Source: Pseudomonas fluorescens
Lineage (GTDB): Bacteria; Pseudomonadota; Gammaproteobacteria; Pseudomonadales; Pseudomonadaceae
Length of the DNA: 64,000 bases
Direction: 5' to 3'
NCBI RefSeq assembly: GCF_902498185.1
Contig: NZ_CABVIX010000002.1
Span: forward strand, 124,001 to 188,000
The notes under the pieces were generated by a model, which saw nothing but the letters and a program-made list of their open reading frames with translations, was not told the origin of the DNA and did no database searches. Shown piece by piece: positions 56,730-64,000 of the stretch. How positions within the stretch are numbered: position 1 is the first letter of the stretch; each line of letters opens with the position of its first letter. Position numbers and translations under genes: made by a program.

Positions 56730-57633
56730 TCTTTGCCCGTTCGTTGCGAATGAACGCCAGAAACGCCAAGGCCACCGGCGACTGCCGCTTGGCCTTGGAC
56801 TGCACGACGCACCAGCTTCGGTACAACGGCAGCTCCTCGACCGGCAATTCGCGCAGCATGCCGGTTGCCAGTTCCAGATTGAGCGCATGACGCGTCAGCA
56901 GGGCAATGCCCAGCCCTGCGATCACGCACTCGCGCTGTGCATCGGCCGAGGCCACCTCCAGCGTCTGGGTAAAATGCACGCGCTTGTCCTTGAAGTACTC
57001 CTCGCAGGCCTTGCGCGTCCCCGAGCCTTGTTCGCGGATCAGCAGGGTATGAGGCTCCAGGTCTTGCAGGCGCAGGCGTTCGAGCTTGCACAACGGATGA
57101 TCGGGGGGCGCCACGGCAACTATCGGGTTATTGAGAAAGGGCAAGAATTCCAGGCCCATGTCCTGGGGCACCATGGACATGATGATCAGGTCGTCGCGAT
57201 TGTCCGAAAGCCTACGGATCGCCTGGGCGCGGTTGACGACGGTCAGAGTCAGATTGACCTCAGGGTGGAGTTGCTTGAAAGCGGCGAACAGGTGTGGCAC
57301 GAAGTACTTGGCGCTGGATTCGACCGCGAGTTTGAGCTGTCCCTGCAATGATCCCTGCATGTCCGACAACTGCATGTCCAGGTTCTCGAGTCGGCCGAAG
57401 ATATCCCGGCTCGCTCGCTGCAGCGCTTCTGCGGCCTCGGTGAGGTACAGCTTCTTGCCGACATATTCGAAAAGAGGTTGCCCGACCAGCTCCTCGAGCT
57501 GTCTGATCTGTAGACTCACAGCCGGTTGTGTCAGCGACATTTCCTCTGCCGCCCGGCTATAAGAGCGCAAATCACATACTTCATTGAAGATCTGCAACTG
57601 ACGCAATGTCATACGCATCAATGACTTACGCAT
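56671..57633 (-). CDS. pycR: LysR-family regulator of pyruvate carboxylase
   Basis: 320 aa. N-terminal HTH (MTLRQLQIFNEVCDLRSYSR, AAEEMSLTQPAVSLQIRQLE) and LysR substrate domain (LIREQGSGTRKACEEYF, AGLGIALLTRHALNLEL). Start ATG 57633 has GGAGAG 8 nt upstream. Divergent from pycA, as PycR is in P. aeruginosa, so it likely activates pycAB. Confidence 0.88.
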   Translation of the reverse strand: MRKSLMRMTLRQLQIFNEVCDLRSYSRAAEEMSLTQPAVSLQIRQLEELVGQPLFEYVGKKLYLTEAAEALQRASRDIFGRLENLDMQLSDMQGSLQGQLKLAVESSAKYFVPHLFAAFKQLHPEVNLTLTVVNRAQAIRRLSDNRDDLIIMSMVPQDMGLEFLPFLNNPIVAVAPPDHPLCKLERLRLQDLEPHTLLIREQGSGTRKACEEYFKDKRVHFTQTLEVASADAQRECVIAGLGIALLTRHALNLELATGMLRELPVEELPLYRSWCVVQSKAKRQSPVALAFLAFIRNERAKISVLVERFSGTLPPIPATP

Positions 57634-57669
57634 TTTTCTCACTCTCCGGCAAAACCTTGTAACAGCAGT

Positions 57670-57685
57670 ATAAGTTTTTGCTTAT
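57670..57685. promoter_or_regulatory. LysR-type binding palindrome between pycR and pycA
   Basis: ATAAG-N6-CTTAT, an interrupted palindrome containing the T-N11-A core of LysR sites, 37 bp before the regulator start and 138 bp before pycA. Likely PycR site. Confidence 0.5.
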
Positions 57686-57822
57686 GCAGCCTCTAACAAA
57701 TATTGATTTTTGTTTATCCATCTTCAGCGCTAGGGTGATTATGCGACTGGCCAGCGACGTCTGGTCCCGCGCCGACCGGTGTTGCCGGCTCGTGTGTTCC
57801 ATCGGCTTTGGGAAGAATCCAA

Positions 57823-59238
57823 GTGATAAAAAAAATCCTGATCGCCAACCGGGGTGAAATTGCAGTTCGGATCGTGCGCGCTTGCGCCGAGATGGGCATT
57901 CGCTCTGTTGCGATCTTTTCCGACGCCGACCGTCATGCCTTGCACGTCAAGCGTGCCGATGAGGCCTACAGCATCGGGGCGGAGCCGCTGGCCGGCTACC
58001 TCAACCCGCGCAAGCTGGTGAACCTGGCGGTGGAGACCGGTTGCGATGCACTGCATCCCGGGTATGGCTTCTTGTCGGAAAACGCCGAACTGGCGGAAAT
58101 CTGCGTAGAGCGCGGGATCAAATTCATCGGCCCGGCCGCCGAAGTCATTCGCCGCATGGGCGACAAGACCGAAGCGCGCCGCAGCATGATCAAGGCCGGT
58201 GTACCGGTAACCCCGGGCACCGAAGGCAACGTTGCCGACATCCACGAAGCCCTTCAAGAGGGGCAGCGCATCGGTTATCCGGTGATGCTCAAGGCCACGT
58301 CCGGTGGCGGCGGGCGCGGCATTCGCCGCTGCAACAGTGCCGAAGAGCTGGAACAGGCCTTCCCTCGGGTCATCTCCGAGGCTACCAAGGCCTTTGGCTC
58401 GGCCGAAGTGTTTCTCGAAAAATGCATCGTCAATCCCAAGCACATCGAAGCGCAGATCCTCGGTGACAGCTTTGGCAACGTGGTACACCTGTTCGAGCGT
58501 GACTGCTCGATCCAGCGGCGTAACCAGAAGCTCATCGAGATTGCCCCAAGCCCCCAGCTGACACCCGAACAGCGCGCCTACATCGGCGACCTGTCGGTCC
58601 GCGCGGCCAAGGCGGTCGGCTACGAAAACGCCGGTACCGTGGAGTTCCTGCTCGCTGATGGCGAGGTGTACTTCATGGAGATGAACACCCGTGTGCAGGT
58701 GGAACACACCATCACCGAAGAAATCACCGGCATCGATATCGTCCGCGAGCAGATCCGTATTGCCTCGGGCCTGGCGCTGTCGATCAAGCAGGAAGACATC
58801 CAGCACCGCGGCTACGCCCTGCAGTTTCGTATCAATGCCGAAGACCCGAAGAACAACTTCCTGCCCAGCTTCGGCAAGATCACCCGCTACTACGCGCCCG
58901 GCGGCCCCGGGGTGCGTACCGATACCGCGATCTATACCGGCTACACCATTCCACCGTTCTACGATTCGATGTGCCTGAAGCTGGTGGTCTGGGCATTGAC
59001 CTGGGAAGAAGCCATGGACCGCGGCCTGCGGGCGCTGGACGACATGCGCGTGCAAGGTGTGAAAACCACCGCCGCCTATTACCAGGAAATCCTGCGCAAC
59101 CCGGAATTCCGTAGCGGCCAGTTCAATACCAGCTTTGTCGAAAGCCATCCTGAACTGACCAACTACTCGATCAAGCGCAAACCCGAAGAGCTGGCCCTGG
59201 CCATCGCCGCCGCCATCGCCGCCCACGCAGGCCTGTGA
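57823..59238 (+). CDS. pycA: Pyruvate carboxylase subunit A (biotin carboxylase)
   Basis: 471-aa ATP-grasp biotin carboxylase. IKKILIANRGEIAVRIVRAC at the N-terminus, the ATP-binding KATSGGGGRGIRRC and the catalytic MEMNTRVQVEHTITEEITG. With the next gene it forms two-subunit pyruvate carboxylase, refilling oxaloacetate. GTG start 57823 chosen because homologues begin MIKKILIAN; GGAAG lies upstream. Confidence 0.95.
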   Translation: MIKKILIANRGEIAVRIVRACAEMGIRSVAIFSDADRHALHVKRADEAYSIGAEPLAGYLNPRKLVNLAVETGCDALHPGYGFLSENAELAEICVERGIKFIGPAAEVIRRMGDKTEARRSMIKAGVPVTPGTEGNVADIHEALQEGQRIGYPVMLKATSGGGGRGIRRCNSAEELEQAFPRVISEATKAFGSAEVFLEKCIVNPKHIEAQILGDSFGNVVHLFERDCSIQRRNQKLIEIAPSPQLTPEQRAYIGDLSVRAAKAVGYENAGTVEFLLADGEVYFMEMNTRVQVEHTITEEITGIDIVREQIRIASGLALSIKQEDIQHRGYALQFRINAEDPKNNFLPSFGKITRYYAPGGPGVRTDTAIYTGYTIPPFYDSMCLKLVVWALTWEEAMDRGLRALDDMRVQGVKTTAAYYQEILRNPEFRSGQFNTSFVESHPELTNYSIKRKPEELALAIAAAIAAHAGL

Positions 59239-59245
59239 GGAACCC

Positions 59246-61057
59246 ATGATGTCCAAGAAAATTTTCGTAACCGACACAATCCTGCGCGACGCCCACCAGT
59301 CCCTGCTGGCTACCCGCATGCGTACCGAAGACATGCTGCCGATCTGCGACAAGCTCGACAAGGTCGGCTACTGGTCGCTGGAATGCTGGGGTGGCGCGAC
59401 CTTCGATGCCTGCTTGCGCTTCCTCAAGGAAGACCCTTGGGAGCGTCTGCGCAAGCTGCGCGCCGCCTTGCCCAACACCCGCCTGCAGATGCTCCTGCGC
59501 GGCCAGAACCTGCTCGGTTACCGCCACTACAGCGACGACGTGGTCAGGGCGTTCGTGGCCAAGGCAGCGGTCAACGGCATTGACGTGTTCCGTATCTTCG
59601 ACGCCATGAACGACGTGCGTAACCTGCGCGTGGCGATCGAAGCAGTGAAGGCCTCAGGCAAACATGCCCAAGGCACCATTGCATACACCACCAGCCCCGT
59701 ACACACCATCGACGCCTTTGTCGCCCAGGCCAAGAAGATGGAAGCCATGGGTTGCGACTCGGTGGCGATCAAGGACATGGCTGGCCTGCTGACCCCTTAC
59801 GCCACCGGCGAACTGGTCAAGGCGCTGAAGGCCGAGCAGTCGCTGCCGGTGTTCATCCATTCCCATGACACCGCTGGCCTGGCCGCGATGTGCCAGCTCA
59901 AGGCAGTCGAGAACGGCGCCGATCACATCGACACCGCCATTTCCAGCTTCGCCTGGGGCACCAGCCATCCGGGTACCGAGTCGATGGTCGCCGCGCTCAA
60001 AGGCAGCGAGTTCGACACCGGCCTGGACCTGGAGCTGCTGCAGGAAATCGGCCTGTACTTCTACGCAGTACGTAAGAAATATCACCAGTTCGAAAGCGAA
60101 TTCACCTCCGTTGACACGCGCGTGCAGGTCAACCAGGTGCCGGGCGGGATGATTTCCAACCTCGCCAACCAGCTCAAGGAGCAGGGCGCGCTCAATCGCA
60201 TGGGCGAAGTGCTCGCGGAAATTCCACGGGTGCGCGAGGACCTCGGTTTCCCGCCGCTGGTGACCCCCACCTCGCAGATCGTTGGCACCCAGGCGTTCTT
60301 CAACGTACTGGCCGGCGAGCGCTACAAGACCATCACCAACGAAGTGAAGCTGTACCTGCAAGGCGGTTACGGCAAGGCGCCTGGCGTGGTCAACGAGAAA
60401 CTGCGCCGCCAGGCCATCGGCAGCGAAGAAGTGATCGACGTACGCCCGGCCGATCTCCTCAAGCCAGAGATGAGCAAGCTGCGCGGCGACATCGGCGAGC
60501 TGGCCCGCAACGAAGAAGACGTGCTGACCTACGCCATGTTCCCGGATATCGGGCGCAAGTTCTTCGAAGAGCGTCAAGCCGGCACCCTTGTTCCCGAAGT
60601 GCTGCTGCCCATCCCCGAGGCTGGCGCCGTGGCGTCGGCCGGTGGCGAAGGCGTACCGACCGAGTTCGTCATCGATGTGCACGGCGAAACCTACCGCGTC
60701 GACATCACCGGTGTCGGTGTCAAGGCCGAGGGCAAGCGTCATTTCTACCTGTCGATCGACGGCATGCCTGAGGAAGTGGTGTTCGAGCCGCTCAACGAGT
60801 TTGTCAGCGGCGGCAGCAGCAAGCGCAAGCAGGCCAGCGCGCCGGGGCACGTCAGTACCACCATGCCAGGCAACATCGTCGATGTGCTGGTCAAGGAGGG
60901 CGACACGGTCAAGGTTGGCCAGGCGGTATTGATCACCGAAGCGATGAAGATGGAGACCGAGGTCCAGGCGGCTATTGCCGGCAAGGTCACTGCCATCCAC
61001 GTGGCCAAGGGTGACCGGGTCAACCCAGGCGAGATCCTGATCGAGATCGAGGGCTGA
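59246..61057 (+). CDS. pycB: Pyruvate carboxylase subunit B (carboxyltransferase-biotin carrier)
   Basis: 603 aa. Carboxyltransferase domain with TDTILRDAHQSLLATRMRTE, metal/substrate motifs in FRIFDAMNDVRNL and IHSHDTAGLAAMCQLKAVEN, and a C-terminal biotinyl domain with the acceptor Lys in ITEAMKMETEVQ. Also resembles OadA alpha of oxaloacetate decarboxylase, but pairing with a biotin carboxylase and no membrane OadB supports pyruvate carboxylase. Follows pycA by 7 bp. Confidence 0.95.
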   Translation: MMSKKIFVTDTILRDAHQSLLATRMRTEDMLPICDKLDKVGYWSLECWGGATFDACLRFLKEDPWERLRKLRAALPNTRLQMLLRGQNLLGYRHYSDDVVRAFVAKAAVNGIDVFRIFDAMNDVRNLRVAIEAVKASGKHAQGTIAYTTSPVHTIDAFVAQAKKMEAMGCDSVAIKDMAGLLTPYATGELVKALKAEQSLPVFIHSHDTAGLAAMCQLKAVENGADHIDTAISSFAWGTSHPGTESMVAALKGSEFDTGLDLELLQEIGLYFYAVRKKYHQFESEFTSVDTRVQVNQVPGGMISNLANQLKEQGALNRMGEVLAEIPRVREDLGFPPLVTPTSQIVGTQAFFNVLAGERYKTITNEVKLYLQGGYGKAPGVVNEKLRRQAIGSEEVIDVRPADLLKPEMSKLRGDIGELARNEEDVLTYAMFPDIGRKFFEERQAGTLVPEVLLPIPEAGAVASAGGEGVPTEFVIDVHGETYRVDITGVGVKAEGKRHFYLSIDGMPEEVVFEPLNEFVSGGSSKRKQASAPGHVSTTMPGNIVDVLVKEGDTVKVGQAVLITEAMKMETEVQAAIAGKVTAIHVAKGDRVNPGEILIEIEG

Positions 61058-61089
61058 TCGAGGGTCTCATCTGAAAATGTTTTACCTCT

Positions 61090-61112
61090 GGGGAGCGCTG
61101 CTCCCCTTTTTT
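61090..61112 (+). terminator. Rho-independent terminator of pycAB
   Basis: GGGGAGC / GCTCCCC stem (61090-61096, 61100-61106), GCT loop, six T. Confidence 0.9.
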
Positions 61113-61782
61113 ATGGCTTGCGGCAGCTTTCCAGAGACTTCAGCTGCCCACCAGCAGCCTGGTTCTCCGGGCTCAGCCATTGTTCAAACCCTGCCGCGAT
61201 TGCTGGCCACTCATCATCGGTGATCGAGTACCACGCGGTGTCGCGGTTACGGTCCTTGATGACCATGTGCTTGCGGAACACCCCTTCAAGGGTAAATCCA
61301 CACCGCTCGGCAGTGCGCTTCGAGCGGGCATTGTCGTTGTTGCACTTCCATTCCAGACGCCGGTTGCCCAGCTCGAAAGCCAGCTTGGCGAGCAGGTAAA
61401 TGGCTTCGGTACCCTTCGGGGTGCGCTGCATGGCAGCGCCGAAGGTGACATGACCGATCTCGATACGGCCCTGCTCCGGCACGATCGACATCAGGCTGAG
61501 TATGCCCTGGGCCTTGCCGCTCACCAGGTCGATGACACTGAAGAACAGTGGATCACGGCTGGCAGCGTTGCTATCGAGCCAGTCGCCGAAACCTTCCCGC
61601 TCGGTAAAGGGCCCATAGGCCAGGTACTTCCACAGCGCCGGGTCGGCATGCTCGCCCTGGAACACCTCCCACAACGCATCGATGTCGCGCCGCGGGTCGA
61701 GCTTTTCAAGGCGGATGAAACGGCCAGCGAGGGTCTGGGGCTGAGGCACCCTGGCGGGTTTCCACTGTAACGCATCATTCAT
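61111..61782 (-). CDS. GNAT acetyltransferase, RimJ/RimL type
   Basis: 223 aa. IEIGHVTFGAAMQRTPKGTE is the acetyl-CoA region and LEWKCNNDNARSKRTAERCG with FTLEGVFRKHMVIKDRNRDT the C-terminal signature of RimJ/RimL-like N-acetyltransferases. Substrate unknown. It starts 14 bp past the next GNAT gene in a leftward group of three. Confidence 0.88.
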   Translation of the reverse strand: MNDALQWKPARVPQPQTLAGRFIRLEKLDPRRDIDALWEVFQGEHADPALWKYLAYGPFTEREGFGDWLDSNAASRDPLFFSVIDLVSGKAQGILSLMSIVPEQGRIEIGHVTFGAAMQRTPKGTEAIYLLAKLAFELGNRRLEWKCNNDNARSKRTAERCGFTLEGVFRKHMVIKDRNRDTAWYSITDDEWPAIAAGFEQWLSPENQAAGGQLKSLESCRKP

Positions 61783-61796
61783 GATTGGCTCCTGGC

Positions 61797-62243
61797 TCAG
61801 ATAGCTTTGCGAAACTGGATGAAGCCTGGGCGTTCGGCCACTTGTTCATACAATCCGATCGCCGTGGCATTGCTCTCGTGGGTCAGCCAATGCACCTTGG
61901 TGCACCCGAGTTCCTTGGCCTGTGCATAGACATGCTCGATCAGCTGGCGGCCGATCCCCAGGCCCCGTGCCTGGCTGTCGACAAAAAGGTCTTGCAGGTA
62001 GCAGGAGTTCTCGATGCTCCAGTTGGAACGATGATAGATCCAGTTGGCCATGCCCACCGCCTTGCCATCGACCCAGGCAAGTGTCGAGTGGGTAGGTTCG
62101 GTGGGATCGAGCAGACGTTGCCAGGTGCTGGCGCTGACTTCGTCCGCCAGGCGGGCTTCATAGAAACGCAGGTAGGCCTGCCACAGCGGCAGCCAGGCAG
62201 CGTGATCGTTGATATTGACCGGGCGGAGGGTGATTTCTGGCAT
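61797..62243 (-). CDS. GNAT acetyltransferase
   Basis: 148 aa. CYLQDLFVDSQARGLGIGRQ is the acetyl-CoA loop and VHWLTHESNATAIGLYEQVA the C-terminal motif, as in small GNAT enzymes near PaiB-type genes. Substrate unknown. Confidence 0.88.
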   Translation of the reverse strand: MPEITLRPVNINDHAAWLPLWQAYLRFYEARLADEVSASTWQRLLDPTEPTHSTLAWVDGKAVGMANWIYHRSNWSIENSCYLQDLFVDSQARGLGIGRQLIEHVYAQAKELGCTKVHWLTHESNATAIGLYEQVAERPGFIQFRKAI

Positions 62244-62255
62244 GGGGTAGTTCCT

Positions 62256-62885
62256 TCACAGCGGGCGCATATGCGCCGAAAGTTGGTTGTCCAGTGGATC
62301 GGTGCTGGCGGCCAGCCCAGCGCGCACGCCTTCGATGTCGGGGGCAGAACGGTTCTGGCTGAGCTTGCGCGCGCCCTGCAAACGTTCGATGGGCAACCGC
62401 ACGCCGATGATGGCGCGCAGCATTCCTTCAATGTAGTCGGCGGGCGCGTCGCTGACCTGCCATGGATCGCGGCGGCCTTGCTCGTGGCGGTCAGTCAGAC
62501 GGCGGACGATGTTCAGCAGGCGCGGGCCCTCCTGGATGACCTCGGCGTGGCCATAGGCGTGCACCGCCAGGTAGTTCCAGGTTGGCACTGTACGTGGATC
62601 CTGCGCTTTGCTTGGGTAATAGCCCGGGCTGACATACGCGTCCGGGCCTGGAAACACCAGCAGGGTCTCGCCGCCCCTGCCCAGCTCCAGCCACTGTCGA
62701 TTGGCACGGGCCAGATGAGCGTAGATCGTGCCATTGGAGCCCTCGTCGGGCACGAGCAGTACCGGTATATGGCTTGCCAGCAAGCCTTGCTCGCCATGGG
62801 TTACCAGTATGGCAAGGCGGGTCTGCAACATCTGCTGGTGCAGGCGTTCGAGGTCATTCTCTTCATGGGCTTTGGCGTTATACAT
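62256..62885 (-). CDS. FMN-binding PaiB-like protein
   Basis: 209 aa of the PaiB family: MYNAKAHEENDLERLHQQML, LASHIPVLLVPDEGSNGTIY, HLARANRQWLEL, VSPGYYPSK and VPTWNYLAVHAYGHAEVIQE. These split-barrel flavoproteins are stress/transcription-associated. ATG 62885 starts the domain. Divergent from the MocR regulator, which likely controls this group of three genes. Confidence 0.87.
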   Translation of the reverse strand: MYNAKAHEENDLERLHQQMLQTRLAILVTHGEQGLLASHIPVLLVPDEGSNGTIYAHLARANRQWLELGRGGETLLVFPGPDAYVSPGYYPSKAQDPRTVPTWNYLAVHAYGHAEVIQEGPRLLNIVRRLTDRHEQGRRDPWQVSDAPADYIEGMLRAIIGVRLPIERLQGARKLSQNRSAPDIEGVRAGLAASTDPLDNQLSAHMRPL

Positions 62886-62974
62886 GGGAGTGTCCTTGTC
62901 GAATCGCTCCATGCTAGACAGGCTATTGGTTCTGGGTAAGATCCATTTACCGTTGATTTCATAGGTCCAATATC

Positions 62975-64000
62975 GTGACTAAGGCTCCCCTCATGCTGCC
63001 ATTCGATCCTGCGGGTATCGTGCTGGACCGTCGCAGAGGCTTGAGCAACCAGCTGTATCAAGCTCTGCGCTTGCGGATTCTGGATGGGCGGTTGAGCAGC
63101 AGTGCCCGGCTGCCTGCTACTCGCGACATGGCCACCATTCTGGAGTTGTCCCGCAATAGTGTGGTTCGTGCTTATGAGCAGTTGTATGCAGAAGGCTTTA
63201 TCGAAAGCCGGGTAGGGGATGGGACCTATGTGAGCCAGCTTCCAAAACTATCCACACAATTGTCCACAGGGTTATACCCTGCGTTATCAACAGGTTTATC
63301 CACAATTTCTTCAGATGATACTGAGGATTTATCCAGCTTAGTGGCAGCTTCTGAACCACTTGAGCGTGTGAAAAATCACCATCTGCCGGCGCCCAAATCA
63401 GGTAATCCCCGTGCATTTCGGGTGGGTGTGCCTGCCTTCGACTTATTTCCTTTTCCGATATGGGCCAAGCTACAAGCGGCGTACTGGCGAAATCCGGATC
63501 CTGCGCAGTTGGGGTATGGAGACCCAGCAGGGGAACGGCTGCTGCGCGAATTGATCGCCACGTACATGCGGCGATCTCGTGGTCTGTCATGCACTGCTGA
63601 ACAAATTGTGATCACCAGTGGCGCACAGCAGGCCATCAGCCTTTGTGCACAGTCGCTGCTAGTACCTGGAGACCGGGTGGCAGTGGAGAATCCCGGCTAT
63701 CGGGCTGCGGGCAATGCGTTTGCAATGACAGGTGCACACGTCCACGGTGTGCCTGTGGATAACGAAGGGTTGGACTGTGAGCGGTTGGCTGAACTGGGCG
63801 AGTGCCGCCTCGCGTACGTCACCCCGGCTCACCAATACCCGACCGGGGTGACCATGAGCCTGGCCCGGCGCCTGGCGCTGCTGGCCTGGGCCGAGCGTAA
63901 CGATGGCTGGATCATCGAGGACGATTACGACGGCGAATATCGCTATACAGGCGCACCACTGGCGCCACTCGCCGCGCTCGATCGGCAGGGGCGAGTGATC
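62975..64000 (+). CDS. MocR/PdxR-family regulator, N-terminal part (runs past window end)
   Basis: Open frame from GTG 62975 (or ATG 62993) to the end of the window, 342 residues so far. The GntR-type winged helix reads LSNQLYQALRLRILDGRLSS and TRDMATILELSRNSVVRAYE; after a Ser/Thr/Leu-rich linker comes the class I aminotransferase fold (PLGYGDPAGERLLRELIATY-like: QLGYGDPAGERLLRELIATY, ITSGAQQAISLCAQSLL, VTPAHQYPTGVTMSLARRL, EDDYDGEYRY). The PLP lysine lies beyond the window. The linker DNA contains DnaA-box-like sequences. Confidence 0.9.
   Translation, partial: MTKAPLMLPFDPAGIVLDRRRGLSNQLYQALRLRILDGRLSSSARLPATRDMATILELSRNSVVRAYEQLYAEGFIESRVGDGTYVSQLPKLSTQLSTGLYPALSTGLSTISSDDTEDLSSLVAASEPLERVKNHHLPAPKSGNPRAFRVGVPAFDLFPFPIWAKLQAAYWRNPDPAQLGYGDPAGERLLRELIATYMRRSRGLSCTAEQIVITSGAQQAISLCAQSLLVPGDRVAVENPGYRAAGNAFAMTGAHVHGVPVDNEGLDCERLAELGECRLAYVTPAHQYPTGVTMSLARRLALLAWAERNDGWIIEDDYDGEYRYTGAPLAPLAALDRQGRVI
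63248..63304 (+). other. DnaA-box cluster in the MocR linker
   Basis: Within 57 bp: CTATCCACA (63248-63256), TTGTCCACA (63260-63268), TTATCAACA (63284-63292) and a perfect TTATCCACA (63296-63304), all on the plus strand; TTATCCAGC follows near 63329. They encode repeated Leu-Ser-Thr in the interdomain linker. Confidence 0.6.

Overview
The window reads as chromosomal DNA of a Pseudomonas, most likely of the P. putida group. The evidence is the gene order atpG-atpD-atpC-glmU-glmR(DeoR)-glmS, the pycR/pycA/pycB block with uvrD and an RpiR regulator, the high-GC codon use of these genes, and origin-proximal signals (a perfect parS site and clusters of DnaA boxes). No rRNA, tRNA or CRISPR array was seen.

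Layout. (1) 1-6342: conserved core, i.e. the end of the ATP synthase operon followed by cell-wall amino-sugar genes glmU, glmR and glmS. (2) 6367-37069: a 30.7-kb Tn7-like transposon inserted 24 bp past the glmS stop codon (attTn7), flanked by a perfect 7-bp direct repeat. Its core is tnsA-tnsB-tnsC-tnsD(tniQ), plus a second, shorter TniQ-family gene that converges on tnsD. tnsE is absent. The cargo is a copper block: copA, a Met/His-rich peptide gene, copB, a cytochrome c and a DUF411 gene leftward; copRS; cusCBAF; a Cys-rich copper-storage protein; and PtrA/DUF2790 small proteins. These are tied together by TTACA-N4-TGTAA boxes. After an unrecognised membrane-anchored protein gene comes an arsenic block: arsR-arsB-arsC-arsH-phosphatase-monooxygenase-GNAT leftward and arsN2 rightward. 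(3) 37070-64000: core again. It holds a MscS-type channel, the cobalt transporter cbtAB behind a cobalamin riboswitch, stress/envelope genes (DUF3597, DUF2382, CFA synthase, cardiolipin synthase), two CobW-family GTPases (the first behind a Zur-type operator), a thioesterase, a KefB-type antiporter, uvrD, an RpiR regulator, pyruvate carboxylase with its LysR regulator, two acetyltransferases, a PaiB-like flavoprotein and the start of a MocR regulator.

How it fits together. The transposon uses TnsD to enter the safe site next to glmS and delivers combined periplasmic copper detoxification (CopAB oxidase/sequestration, Cus efflux, Csp storage) and arsenic detoxification (ArsB efflux, ArsC reduction, ArsH/ArsO oxidation, ArsN acetylation). 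The most notable unexplained items are the second TniQ protein, the clusters of DnaA boxes embedded in two coding sequences (one 1.8 kb from parS), and the unrecognised cargo gene at 29887-30714. One arsenic acetyltransferase gene carries an amber stop. All functional calls are from reading the sequence; no database search was run.
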